DNA of 64,000 bases. Origin: Hirschia maritima DSM 19733. GTDB taxonomy: Bacteria > Pseudomonadota > Alphaproteobacteria > Caulobacterales > Hyphomonadaceae. Of this stretch, positions 9,313-17,922 are shown in pieces (position 1 is the stretch's first letter; each line of letters begins with the position of its first letter). The position numbers and the translations under genes were made by a program. The stretch covers positions 992,001 through 1,056,000 of the forward strand of contig NZ_KB899544.1 in assembly GCF_000378345.1 (NCBI RefSeq), written 5' to 3'. The notes beneath the pieces are model-generated. The model ran no database searches. It was not told the origin of the DNA and saw only the letters and a list, made by a program, of their open reading frames with translations.

Positions 9313-9342
9313 TTGTATTGCAAGTTACTTGGTGGTTATAAA
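9313..9342 (+). promoter_or_regulatory. Possible promoter of the thiolase operon
   Basis: TTGTAT (9313-9318) and TATAAA (9337-9342) are separated by 18 bp, upstream of the thiolase start at 9374. They fit a sigma-70-type promoter loosely. Confidence 0.3.
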
Positions 9343-9373
9343 AAGGTCAATGAGAATGATGTGAGGTTAGAAA

Positions 9374-10600
9374 ATGCCAACTTTCATTTATGACGTTGTG
9401 CGAACACCGCGTGGTAAAGGTGTACCTGCAACAGATGGTGTAGCTGGTGGTGGATTAAGTGAACTTGCACCGCAAGAATTGATAAGTCAGTTGGTTAGTG
9501 CGCTGGCGCAACGTTCTAAATCGGATCTACGCGATCAAATCGGCATGATGATGTTGAGCTGCGTTGGACAGGTCGGGTCTCAAGGTGGACATATATCGTT
9601 AGTGTCCAAATTGGCATCAGGGATCAATCAAAACTCCGCTGCTATTACGCTCAACAATTACTGTGCTGGTGGATTGAGTGCCGTGAATTTAGGAGCAGCA
9701 TGGGCGAAGAGCCAATCAGATAAGTTCATCCTTGCTGGTGGAGTGGAGATGCTCTCTCAGGTGCCTTTCTTAGCAGATAAAGCTCATTTTTATACCGATG
9801 CAAAAACTCGTGAGAAATTAGGATGGTTGCCAGCTCCTATGGGGTCTGAACTTGTTGCGGCATTGGAAGGTTATTCCAGAAATGATTTGGATGAAGTTGT
9901 GCTTCGATCTCATCAGCGAGCTGCTGCTGCACAAGCAAATGGTAATTTTGACCGAAGTTTAATTGCGGTTCAAGCGGAAGACGGCAGTGTTGCTCTCGAA
10001 CAAGACGAATGGATACGACCAAACCTAACATTAGAAAAACTGGCGCGGCTTCCTGCATTGTTTCCTGATGCCACAATGAATCGCTTGTCAGAAAGCAAGA
10101 TGAAAGAACGTTTTCCTGACTTGGAAAGCGTTCAATTCAATCACTCGCCTGGGCATGTTCCTGGATATTCTGATGGTGCTGCTTTGGCGCTACTTGGTGA
10201 TCGTGAAGTAGGTTTGAAAACTGGATTTAAGCCAATAGCTGAGATAGTGGCGCAGGCTGAAGTAGGCGGGGATTCTATCTTACAATTTGGTGCTGGTTTT
10301 GAAGCAATGGAAGAAGTGCTTTCTAAGGCCGGCATGTCATTGAGTGATCTAGACCTAATAGAGTTTATGGAGGCTTTTGCTGCTCCGCCGCTTCGTTTCG
10401 AACGTGTTTACAAGCCGGATATGGACAAGGTGAACGTGAATGGTGGGCATTTGGCAATGGGACATCCGATGGGAGCAACTGGCGCGGTATTGCTTAGCAC
10501 CTTGCTGGATGAACTGATCCGAAGAAATCAAGAAACGGGTATGGTTGTGACCTTAGGGGCAACCGGAGTGGGATCGGCCCTCATTATTCGTCGCGTATAA
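9374..10600 (+). CDS. Thiolase-family protein with altered active site
   Basis: At 408 residues this is thiolase-sized, and its whole-length pattern matches acetyl-CoA acyltransferases. The nucleophilic Cys is present (NNYCAGGLSAV, C97) and so is the GHP histidine (GGHLAMGHPMGATGAV, H364). Two normally conserved catalytic features differ. The NEAF (or HEAF) motif reads MEAF (M332), and the C-terminal CxGGGxG loop reads TLGATGVGSA with no cysteine. Enzymes of the family use that second cysteine as acid/base, so simple thiolysis or Claisen condensation may be altered. The gene starts an apparent operon with the carotenoid-oxygenase-like and DUF1295 genes (42-bp and 4-bp gaps), divergent from the CoA ligase. 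It may process a CoA ester made by that ligase. Confidence 0.85.
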   Translation: MPTFIYDVVRTPRGKGVPATDGVAGGGLSELAPQELISQLVSALAQRSKSDLRDQIGMMMLSCVGQVGSQGGHISLVSKLASGINQNSAAITLNNYCAGGLSAVNLGAAWAKSQSDKFILAGGVEMLSQVPFLADKAHFYTDAKTREKLGWLPAPMGSELVAALEGYSRNDLDEVVLRSHQRAAAAQANGNFDRSLIAVQAEDGSVALEQDEWIRPNLTLEKLARLPALFPDATMNRLSESKMKERFPDLESVQFNHSPGHVPGYSDGAALALLGDREVGLKTGFKPIAEIVAQAEVGGDSILQFGAGFEAMEEVLSKAGMSLSDLDLIEFMEAFAAPPLRFERVYKPDMDKVNVNGGHLAMGHPMGATGAVLLSTLLDELIRRNQETGMVVTLGATGVGSALIIRRV

Positions 10601-10642
10601 ACATCGAATTCAAGATAAAAAAAGACGGGGAGAAAACTCTAC

Positions 10643-12109
10643 ATGGCAAAGCTAGTAAACAAAGTTAAGTCAACGCTTTCGGAAAATGACCATCCATACC
10701 TTAATGGAGCATGGACACCAAATTTCGAAGAATATGATGCTGACGACATGGAAGTCATTGGTGAAATCCCAGCTGATATTGATGGCATATATGTTCGAAA
10801 CACAGAGAACCCAGTTCACGATGCAATAGGCAAATACCACCCTTTTGATGGTGATGGCATGTTGCACATGATGAAAATTGAAAACGGAAAAGCATCCTAT
10901 AAAAACCGCTTCATCCGGACACGTGGTTTTAACGCTGAGCAAGAAGCAGAAGAATCCCTGTGGATTGGTTTCACCGGAAACCCAAAAAAATCTACTAGAG
11001 CTGGTTGGGGTGCGCATGGGCATGTGAAGGATAGCTCTTCCACTGATGTTGTTGTTCACGCAGGAGAGATACTATCGACTTTTTGGCAGTGTGGTGAAGG
11101 TTACCGGTTGTCGGCGAAGGATCTCGATACCTTGGGGCTTGAAAAGTGGGTGCCTTATGATGGTATCTCGGCTCACCCAAAAGTGGATTTGGAAACAGGC
11201 GAGCTGCTGTTTTTCAATTATTCCAAACATGCGCCCTACATGCATTATGGTGTGGTCGGTGCTGACAACAAACTAAAGCATTATGTGCCGATAGATATTC
11301 CAGGATTAAGACTGCCACATGACATGGCTTTCTCTAAAAATTTCTCCGTGGTGAATGACTTTCCATTGTATTGGCCGGAAGAGCTTTTGAAGATGGATAG
11401 GTATGTGCCAATCTATTATCCAGATAAAAAATCTCGTTTTGGAATTATTCCAAGATTTGGGAAAACAGAAGATGTAAAGTGGTTTGAGGCTGATCCAACA
11501 TATGTCTTGCACTTCACAAATTGCTATGAAGATGGTGATGAAGTGGTGCTGGATGGATACTTCCAGAAAAAGCCATGGCCAGCTCCCTTGGAAAGCATGC
11601 CGGATGCATATAAAATTATTGGTGCAGGGTTGGATTTGCATTCGCTTCAACCTCATCTGCATCGTTGGCGTTTCAACATGGACACTGGTGAGACACAAGA
11701 AGAGCGTTTGTGCGATGAAGAATATGTGGAATTTGGTACGATTAATCCGCAATATTATGCTCAAAAAAACCGATATGTTTATTCCGCTCTAGGTGAAAAA
11801 GGCTGGTTCCTTTTTAGTGGGTTAGTCAAACATGATTTGGAAAACCGTTCGGTACAAAAATACATGTTTGGTGAGCAGAGATATGGTTCTGAAACGCCCT
11901 TCATTCCGCGTAAAGATGCTACTTCTGAAGATGATGGATACTTGATTAGTTTCATCACGGATATGAAGTTAAATCGATCCGAATGTGTTATTTTGGATGC
12001 AAAGAACATTGAAGCTGGGCCAGTATGCCAGATTATTCTTCCACATCGTATTTGTAGTGGCACGCATGCTGTTTGGGCGCAGGCGTCAGAACTGAGTAGT
12101 GAGGCATAA
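10643..12109 (+). CDS. Carotenoid/lignostilbene cleavage oxygenase family protein
   Basis: This 488-residue member of the RPE65 / carotenoid cleavage dioxygenase / lignostilbene dioxygenase family is a non-haem Fe(II) enzyme that splits an alkene C=C bond with O2 to two carbonyls. All four iron-binding histidines are in family context: H178 (SAHPKVD), H226 (LPHDMAF), H290 (VLHFTNCYEDGD) and H475 (SGTHAVWA). The N-terminal YHPFDGDGMLHMM block is also conserved. No signal peptide is present, so it is cytoplasmic. The ribosome site GGGGAGAAA resembles that of the ligase gene. Context with a CoA ligase, thiolase and TonB receptor favours a degradative role on a stilbenoid, phenylpropanoid or apocarotenoid rather than pigment synthesis; no carotenoid biosynthesis genes are in the window. 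Confidence 0.9.
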   Translation: MAKLVNKVKSTLSENDHPYLNGAWTPNFEEYDADDMEVIGEIPADIDGIYVRNTENPVHDAIGKYHPFDGDGMLHMMKIENGKASYKNRFIRTRGFNAEQEAEESLWIGFTGNPKKSTRAGWGAHGHVKDSSSTDVVVHAGEILSTFWQCGEGYRLSAKDLDTLGLEKWVPYDGISAHPKVDLETGELLFFNYSKHAPYMHYGVVGADNKLKHYVPIDIPGLRLPHDMAFSKNFSVVNDFPLYWPEELLKMDRYVPIYYPDKKSRFGIIPRFGKTEDVKWFEADPTYVLHFTNCYEDGDEVVLDGYFQKKPWPAPLESMPDAYKIIGAGLDLHSLQPHLHRWRFNMDTGETQEERLCDEEYVEFGTINPQYYAQKNRYVYSALGEKGWFLFSGLVKHDLENRSVQKYMFGEQRYGSETPFIPRKDATSEDDGYLISFITDMKLNRSECVILDAKNIEAGPVCQIILPHRICSGTHAVWAQASELSSEA

Positions 12110-12113
12110 TTCT

Positions 12114-12983
12114 ATGGCCAGTATTGTTCGGTTTTTTATAGTGCAGATTATAGCTTGTCTCTCTTTGGCGCTTGCATGGTATACCGGAAAAGATGGTGCG
12201 CAATGGAGTGGTCTTCCTGTTCTTTTCATTTGTGCGGGGCTTGCAATCATAATCAATTGGCTGGCGTTTATTCCTTCAGCTATCGCTAAGACAGAGAAAT
12301 TCTATGATCTGACGGGTTCTATTACCTATGGTGTTGTCACGCTTGCAGCTGTGTTGATGGTGGGCAGTATGGATCTGCTTAGATTGATCGTTGCGGGTAT
12401 GGTGCTTGTGTGGTGTGGACGTCTTGGTTCCATGTTGTTTTCACGCATTAGTAGAGACGGTGAAGACAAACGTTTTAAAGAGATTAGAAACAATCCATTA
12501 CGTTTCTTTGGAGCATGGACAATCCAAGGGGTATGGGTAGTTGTAACTGCCATTTGCGCATTGGCTATCATTGTATCCCAAGAAGAAAAAACAATAGGTC
12601 TTTTCACATATATCGGTATGGGAATGTGGATAATTGGTTTTGTTTGTGAAGTCGTCGCAGACAATCAGAAACTGGCGTTCAAAGCTCAAGCAGAGAACAA
12701 AGGAAGGTTTATAAATTCTGGATTGTGGGCATGGTCACAACATCCAAACTATTTTGGAGAGATATTGCTTTGGAGCGGTATAGCCGTAATCGCGATTCCG
12801 ATTCTGAGTGGAACCGCTATGTTGGCGTACATTTCACCATTCTTTGTTGCTTTTTTGCTTCTGAAAGTTAGCGGCATTCCTTTATTGGACAAGCAAGCAA
12901 AGGAAAGATGGGGGGAAGATGAAGCATATCAAGAATACTCTCGACGTACCTCTAAACTCATACCGCTGCCACCGAAGCGCTAA
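12114..12983 (+). CDS. DUF1295 / steroid 5-alpha-reductase-like membrane protein
   Basis: This integral membrane protein of about 289 residues has roughly six to seven hydrophobic segments. The C-terminal half carries the family signature: KGRFINSGLWAWSQHPNYFG followed by a membrane helix and a PLLDKQAKERWG tail. Related eukaryotic and bacterial enzymes reduce enone bonds with NADPH or methylate lipids, but bacterial DUF1295 proteins are mostly uncharacterised. I prefer ATG 12114, 4 bp after the oxygenase stop and 9 nt after GAGG; an in-frame GTG at 12099 would overlap the previous gene. Co-transcription with the cleavage oxygenase suggests it reduces an unsaturated or hydrophobic intermediate (inference). 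Confidence 0.82.
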   Translation: MASIVRFFIVQIIACLSLALAWYTGKDGAQWSGLPVLFICAGLAIIINWLAFIPSAIAKTEKFYDLTGSITYGVVTLAAVLMVGSMDLLRLIVAGMVLVWCGRLGSMLFSRISRDGEDKRFKEIRNNPLRFFGAWTIQGVWVVVTAICALAIIVSQEEKTIGLFTYIGMGMWIIGFVCEVVADNQKLAFKAQAENKGRFINSGLWAWSQHPNYFGEILLWSGIAVIAIPILSGTAMLAYISPFFVAFLLLKVSGIPLLDKQAKERWGEDEAYQEYSRRTSKLIPLPPKR

Positions 12984-13007
12984 ATACCTGTTGGTCTCAA
13001 ACTATTG

Positions 13008-14018
13008 TTATTGTTTAAAGTAATCCATATACCAATCGACAAAGTTTGAGACGCCTTCTTCAATATCGATTTGAGGCTTAAAACCAGTAAGGCTTTCAAG
13101 GGCAGTAGTGTCGGCCCAGGTCGCTTGAAGATCACCTTCAGGGTATGGTTGATTGTCTATTATAGCCTTTTTTCCAAGCTTCTCTTCTAGCACCGACACA
13201 TAGCGCATCAATTCTTCTGATTTGCCGCGGCCGATGTTCAATATTTTATAAGGTGCTACACCGCTGAATGATGGATCAGGAGATTTGCTGTTCCAATTGT
13301 CATCTTTGCTTGGAGGCAATGGCAGTAAGCTTTCCAAACCTCTCGCTATGTCTTCCACATAGGTGAAGTCTCGGGCCATTTTCCCGCCATTGAAAAGTGG
13401 AATGGGTCTGTTTTCCAATATTGCCTTAGTGAAAATGAAGAGTGCCATATCTGGTCGTCCCCAAGGTCCATAGACAGTGAAGAAACGAACACCCGTGGCA
13501 GGAATATCAAATAAATGCGCGTAATTGTGCGCCATCAATTCATTTGCTTTTTTAGATGCTGCATAGAAAGTGAGTGGATGCTCAGTACCGTCCTGTTCAG
13601 TGAACGGAAGGGCTTGGGTCGCCCCATAAACTGACGATGTTGATGCAAACACTAAGTGCTCGACGGGGTTCGCTCGACAAGACTCCAATACATTCAAAAA
13701 TCCAGATATATTTGAATGGGCATAAGCTCGTGGGTTTTCTTTGCTATATCGCACCCCGGGTTGGGCAGCCAAGTTTACAACATGAGTTGGTTTTTCATCA
13801 CCGAAAATCTTCGAGACAGCATCTGCATTTCCAAGGTCTTCTTCGTAAAATTTAAAACCATCCAGTGATTCAAGGATAGATAATCGATCTCGTTTTAATT
13901 GAGCGCTGTAATAGGTTGAGATGCAATCTAAGCCGACCACCTCAATATTGCGGTGAAGCAATCGTTGGCTCAAATGAAAGCCGATAAATCCGGCGGCACC
14001 TGTGATAAGAACGCGCAT
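13008..14018 (-). CDS. NAD-dependent sugar-nucleotide epimerase (UDP-glucuronate 4-epimerase type)
   Basis: This 336-residue extended short-chain dehydrogenase begins with the NAD-binding ITGAAGFIGFHLSQRLL. It carries the catalytic Ser of SSVYG and Tyr/Lys of YAASKKANE, then the RFFTVYGPWGRPDMALF block typical of CapI/LpsL-like UDP-glucuronate 4-epimerases. It should interconvert UDP-glucuronate and UDP-galacturonate for surface polysaccharide. It stands alone, transcribed towards the DUF1295 gene with a 24-bp gap and no obvious terminator. UDP-glucose 4-epimerase is the main alternative. Confidence 0.85.
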   Translation of the reverse strand: MRVLITGAAGFIGFHLSQRLLHRNIEVVGLDCISTYYSAQLKRDRLSILESLDGFKFYEEDLGNADAVSKIFGDEKPTHVVNLAAQPGVRYSKENPRAYAHSNISGFLNVLESCRANPVEHLVFASTSSVYGATQALPFTEQDGTEHPLTFYAASKKANELMAHNYAHLFDIPATGVRFFTVYGPWGRPDMALFIFTKAILENRPIPLFNGGKMARDFTYVEDIARGLESLLPLPPSKDDNWNSKSPDPSFSGVAPYKILNIGRGKSEELMRYVSVLEEKLGKKAIIDNQPYPEGDLQATWADTTALESLTGFKPQIDIEEGVSNFVDWYMDYFKQ

Positions 14019-14320
14019 ATTCTATTACAACTCAGTTTCTATCGAAATTCTTTTGACACGACACTAGCGGAAGGGGGATTCATTGGTTTTGTCAGGTCCC
14101 ACTTAAGTGCTCTATACAGCAATTGATGCATAAACAATAATTTGTCCAATTTGAATAGTCTGCAGTAATTTCGTTACTTCATAAAGCCAGAAATAAGAAA
14201 AAGACGTTAGGGTGAACTTGTGTGTGGACCTTTTCAAGTAATGGTCGCATTCGATTCTGGTTGTGTTAATACTGAATTAGTTTGGATAGAACAAATTTTT
14301 TGAGGAGTTATGGAAAAATT
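14019..14320. other. Intergenic region, 302 bp
   Basis: This lies between the divergent epimerase and TraB/GumN genes and should hold both promoters. I see no RNA gene, repeat or coding remnant in it. Confidence 0.6.
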
Positions 14321-15235
14321 ATGAATATTAAAATGAAGGGTCTATGTGCTTCTTTGGCCCTACTTCTTTTTCCAGCTGCATGTTCTGAGCAAAAGGTTGA
14401 GCTATCTAATGGGGCTACAGAAATTGTAGGACCAGCGCTTTGGGAAACTGGCGACGAAGATACTAAAGTTTATCTTTTTGGAACAGTACATGTGCTTCCA
14501 GCAAGTTTAGTTTGGCGCAATGAAAAATTTAACTCAGCTTTTAAAGAAGCTGATACTTTGTATTTAGAGGCTGATGTCTCTGGGCAGGATGCTTCTTTAA
14601 TGCGAGCGGTGGCTCAACTTGGTTTTATGCCATTGGGAAAAGACCTTTTTTCAGAGTTGGGAGAAAAACGCTCTAAGGAAATTAAAGAGGCCGCTCTTAG
14701 TTTGGAAATGCCAACGGCGTCTCTTTCTAAAATGAGACCTTGGCTCGCTGCAACTGCTTTGACAATGCGGGCGATTGAAGCAAATGGGCAGGACCCTGAG
14801 GCTGGGGTTGAACAAGTCTTAGCGCCTGAAGCAAAGGCTGAAGGGATGAGAATGCGCTATTTTGAGACTGCTGAAGAACAATTGTCATTTATGGCGAACC
14901 TCAAAGAAGAAACGCAAATTGACATGTTGATGGAAACTGCGCGTCAATTGGATGTGCTAGGTCAGATGATCGTCAAAATGGATAATGCTTGGGTGGTTGG
15001 CGACATTGCAGGATTGGAAGAGATTGTGATGTCCGACCCGTCAATGGCTTCTGAAGAGTTGATGGATGTGATGCTAACTAAACGCAATGAAAACTGGGTA
15101 GTTGAACTCAATAAAGTTATTGAGCAAGAACAGGGTGTTTTCTTTGTTGCTGTTGGCGCAGCTCACCTGATCGGTGATAACTCAGTTGTGAAAATGCTGG
15201 AAGATTCAGGGATTGAAGTGAAGCGCATTCAATAA
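14321..15235 (+). CDS. TraB/GumN family lipoprotein
   Basis: This protein of about 304 residues belongs to the TraB/PrgY/GumN (TIKI-like) family. The family is thought to hold a metal-dependent protease fold with two conserved histidine blocks, seen here as LFGTVHVLP near the N-terminus and VAVGAAHLIGDNSVV near the C-terminus. The N-terminal signal ends in PAAC (Cys21 with ATG 14321), so a lipoprotein is likely, although Pro at -3 is not ideal for a lipobox. ATG 14321 is chosen because it opens the signal peptide. GAGGAG lies 13 nt upstream and a weaker GGAAAA is closer. An in-frame TTG at 14282 would bury the signal. The substrate is unknown. Confidence 0.85.
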   Translation: MNIKMKGLCASLALLLFPAACSEQKVELSNGATEIVGPALWETGDEDTKVYLFGTVHVLPASLVWRNEKFNSAFKEADTLYLEADVSGQDASLMRAVAQLGFMPLGKDLFSELGEKRSKEIKEAALSLEMPTASLSKMRPWLAATALTMRAIEANGQDPEAGVEQVLAPEAKAEGMRMRYFETAEEQLSFMANLKEETQIDMLMETARQLDVLGQMIVKMDNAWVVGDIAGLEEIVMSDPSMASEELMDVMLTKRNENWVVELNKVIEQEQGVFFVAVGAAHLIGDNSVVKMLEDSGIEVKRIQ

Positions 15236-15256
15236 ACAGATTAAATTTTGAAATTG

Positions 15257-15289
15257 AAAAAGGCGCACCGCATTGGTGTGTCTTTTTTT
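15257..15289. terminator. Terminator after the TraB/GumN gene
   Basis: A 13-bp stem with two G-U pairs (15257-15269 with 15275-15287) has a 5-nt loop and a run of seven T. It also faces the end of the converging CHCC zinc-protein gene. Confidence 0.8.
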
Positions 15290-15306
15290 AGTTGCATGAA
15301 GGCGGA

Positions 15307-15504
15307 TTAGGTTGATGGGTCCATTGGGCTGCCCTTGCGAATAAAACGTTTGTCGCAATACTTGCATTGCACGACGTCGTCTTCGACAAGATCATACCAT
15401 ACAACAGGATGACCCAATGCGCCTCCACCGCCATCGCATGATACTTTATGGCCTTCAATAACGATAACGTCATGAGGGATTTCAGAATGCTGTAAATTTG
15501 TCAT
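15307..15504 (-). CDS. Small CHCC-type zinc-finger protein (NDUFS6-like)
   Basis: This 65-residue protein has the zf-CHCC pattern: C23, H32, C47 and C50, within VSCDGGGGALGHPVVW and VQCKYCDKRF. The domain binds one zinc and is found in the complex I accessory subunit NDUFS6 and in small alphaproteobacterial proteins. A role in complex I assembly is known for the mitochondrial relative; for the bacterial form it is only an analogy. ATG 15504 is preferred to an in-frame GTG at 15516, but neither has a strong ribosome site. It is about 100 bp downstream of glmM on the same strand. Confidence 0.85.
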   Translation of the reverse strand: MTNLQHSEIPHDVIVIEGHKVSCDGGGGALGHPVVWYDLVEDDVVQCKYCDKRFIRKGSPMDPST

Positions 15505-15604
15505 AACAAACACCACGCAATGTAGAAATGAAGTTTCCTAACATTGCTAAGGTGGGTTGGTAGTCAGCGTCAATGGTGGTTTTCAATGACGCTGAGTTTA
15601 ATGT

Positions 15605-16954
15605 TTAGCCGATAGCTTGTTTCACAGCTGCTACGACGTCTTCGACAGCCTTGTTCATCATGGCTTCTTCTTCAGCTTCTGCCATGACTCTAATCAATGG
15701 TTCCGTACCGGATTTGCGAACGACCAAGCGACCTTTGTCACCAAGCTCAGCTTCAACTTCCTTCATGGCAGTTTTTACGAGCTTGGAGTTTAATGGATCT
15801 TTTCCTGAATAACGGATGTTATCAAGGCGTTGCGGTGCGCGATCAAACACGTGAGCTACTTCTGACACTGGCTTGTCTGTTTTACACACAACAGCTAAAA
15901 CTTGCAGGGCTGCGACAAGACCGTCTCCCGTTGTCGCATAGTCGCTCATAACCACGTGGCCGGATTGTTCACCGCCAAGATTTACACCATTTTCTCGCAT
16001 GTCTTGGACAACATATCTGTCGCCAACTTTTGTACGACGTAGTTCAATATCAATTGATTTTAGGAAATTTTCTAATCCAAGATTTGACATAACAGTTGCT
16101 GAGATAGCGGGCTTTGAAAGCTTGCCTTCTTCTTTCCAACTTTTCGCTATGAGTCCTAAAACCTGGTCGCCATCAATGACGGCACCTTTTTCGTCACACA
16201 ATACAACGCGGTCTGCATCACCATCCAATGAAATTCCGATGTCGGCGCGATATTTTAGTACGGCTTCAGAAAGCGCACGTGTGTCAGTGGAACCGCATTC
16301 TTCATTGATGTTGTAACCATTTGGAGTAACACCTAGTGAAATAACTTCCGCTCCCAATTCGTAGAGTACTTTGGGTGCAACTTTATAGGCAGCTCCATTT
16401 GCACAATCCACAACAATTCTTAAGTTGGACAAGCGTTGGCGGCGAGGGAAAGTGGCTTTTACTATTTCGACATAACGTGATTGCGCATCATCGATACGGC
16501 TTGCGCGTCCCAATTTGTTGGAGGCTGCAAGATCAGCATCCATTGGACGCTCCATAAGAGCTTCAATTTCTGTTTCTGCTTCGTCTGAAAGCTTGAACCC
16601 GTTGGGGCCGAATAGTTTAATTCCGTTATCTTGGTAGGCGTTGTGTGAAGCAGAAATCATCACGCCAAGGTCAGCGCGTAGAGAGCGCGTCAACATTGCG
16701 ACCCCAGGCGTCGGCAGTGGTCCAAAAAGGACAACATCCATGCCAGCAGCTGTGAAACCTGCGGTCAGTGCAGGTTCAATCATATAACCTGATAGTCGCG
16801 TATCTTTTCCTATAACGACAGTGTGGCGGCGGTCGCTATCATCTTTAAAATAACTCGCTGCGGCCATTCCCAGACGCATAACGACTTCAGGTGTCATGTT
16901 TCCTGTGTTTGCTGGGCCGCGAATACCATCAGTTCCGAAATACTTACGAGTCAC
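15605..16954 (-). CDS. glmM: Phosphoglucosamine mutase
   Basis: This 449-residue enzyme interconverts glucosamine-6-phosphate and glucosamine-1-phosphate, feeding UDP-GlcNAc for peptidoglycan and lipid A. It starts with the family [11 protein letters not shown], has the phosphoserine loop [13 protein letters not shown] (Ser103), the metal loop DGDADR, and the C-terminal phosphate-binding [15 protein letters not shown]. The start is a GTG with AAGGG 8 nt upstream. In many alphaproteobacteria glmM follows ftsH or folP; here it stands apart from both. Confidence 0.97.
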   Translation of the reverse strand: MTRKYFGTDGIRGPANTGNMTPEVVMRLGMAAASYFKDDSDRRHTVVIGKDTRLSGYMIEPALTAGFTAAGMDVVLFGPLPTPGVAMLTRSLRADLGVMISASHNAYQDNGIKLFGPNGFKLSDEAETEIEALMERPMDADLAASNKLGRASRIDDAQSRYVEIVKATFPRRQRLSNLRIVVDCANGAAYKVAPKVLYELGAEVISLGVTPNGYNINEECGSTDTRALSEAVLKYRADIGISLDGDADRVVLCDEKGAVIDGDQVLGLIAKSWKEEGKLSKPAISATVMSNLGLENFLKSIDIELRRTKVGDRYVVQDMRENGVNLGGEQSGHVVMSDYATTGDGLVAALQVLAVVCKTDKPVSEVAHVFDRAPQRLDNIRYSGKDPLNSKLVKTAMKEVEAELGDKGRLVVRKSGTEPLIRVMAEAEEEAMMNKAVEDVVAAVKQAIG

Positions 16955-17072
16955 TCAAAAAATCCCTTCTCGGTACAATGACGGGAATTGTCATTGGTTT
17001 TGCCGCTAATGTGCAACTAACAAGCCATATGATTGGATGAAAGTGAAAATTTTGATTCGTTGTGTAAAAAAA

Positions 17073-17720
17073 TTATTCAGAGGCTATTGGTTTTAGCGTA
17101 ATGAATTCTCCGGGTTTAGATCCCCATAAAAATTCCATATCGTCAGAGAAGCCTCGTTCAGTTGTTTTGTACGTTTCTGGAGACATATAAGCATCAGATT
17201 CAATTCTTATGTGGGTGTCTCGTTTTCCTGAATAAATACGGCAGGTTTCGGGAGATACATACCCTGTCCAAGAAGCATCTTTGTTTGGTGTCCAAACTAG
17301 TTCACAACCAGCATTGAAGAACTTTTCAATGTCGTTTTGAGTAATGTTTTGTAATTTATCTGGAAAATCCCATGCGTTTTCAAATTCGTCGGGGGATTTC
17401 AGGAGGTAGGTTAGCTGTAAAACCGATTTCCCATCGGCAGATAATTCCAACTTGTTTAATCTCTGACGATATAACTTTTGCTCTTTTCGAGTGTTCAATT
17501 GGCTGTAGAACCATTTACCGTCCAAATGAGGAGAAGTAACCTCTGCGCGTCTATCGGTGATTATTGTGTCGGTGTCGGCAGGCAGCGTTTTAAATTGTCT
17601 CAATGACATTTGGTACAATTCATTCAAATTTTCATCTGGAGAATTTTGCTGATTTATTTGAGTCGAAGCACATGATGAAACTATTAAAGATAATGTCGTA
17701 GCAGCGATTAGTTGTTTCAT
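17073..17720 (-). CDS. CpcT/CpeT-like lipoprotein
   Basis: This 215-residue protein has a lipoprotein signal (lipobox VSSC, Cys17). The mature part matches the CpcT/CpeT (DUF1001) pattern: an early GKWFYSQ, then LYRQRLNKLEL, GCELVW..TGYV..ETC and a C-terminal ERGFSDDMEFLWGSKPGEF block. Cyanobacterial members attach bilins to phycobiliproteins. Here no phycobiliprotein or bilin genes are present, so the protein probably uses the same calycin-like barrel to bind another hydrophobic ligand in the envelope. The gene is alone, divergent from the ABC ATPase gene. Family assignment is by pattern only. Confidence 0.65.
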   Translation of the reverse strand: MKQLIAATTLSLIVSSCASTQINQQNSPDENLNELYQMSLRQFKTLPADTDTIITDRRAEVTSPHLDGKWFYSQLNTRKEQKLYRQRLNKLELSADGKSVLQLTYLLKSPDEFENAWDFPDKLQNITQNDIEKFFNAGCELVWTPNKDASWTGYVSPETCRIYSGKRDTHIRIESDAYMSPETYKTTERGFSDDMEFLWGSKPGEFITLKPIASE

Positions 17721-17889
17721 CTTTATTCTCCAATAAATTGTCGTCAGTTTATAATGGTATATCTTTTGGGGTTCTGTCTATAGTTTATATTCTGAGTTGA
17801 TAGATGAGATGAATAAAAGATATCTGTAGAAATCCCTTTTCTAAACCTTTAAGAGTTCCCAACTTTGTGCGAACACCAAATTTGTCTAC

Positions 17890-17903
17890 TGCACTGTAGT
17901 GCA
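17890..17903. promoter_or_regulatory. Palindrome upstream of the ABC ATPase gene
   Basis: TGCACTGTAGTGCA is a perfect 6-2-6 dyad ending 8 bp before the GTGGAG ribosome site of the ABC ATPase gene. It is a plausible operator. Confidence 0.4.
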
Positions 17904-17922
17904 TTTCATAGTGGAGATCGAA

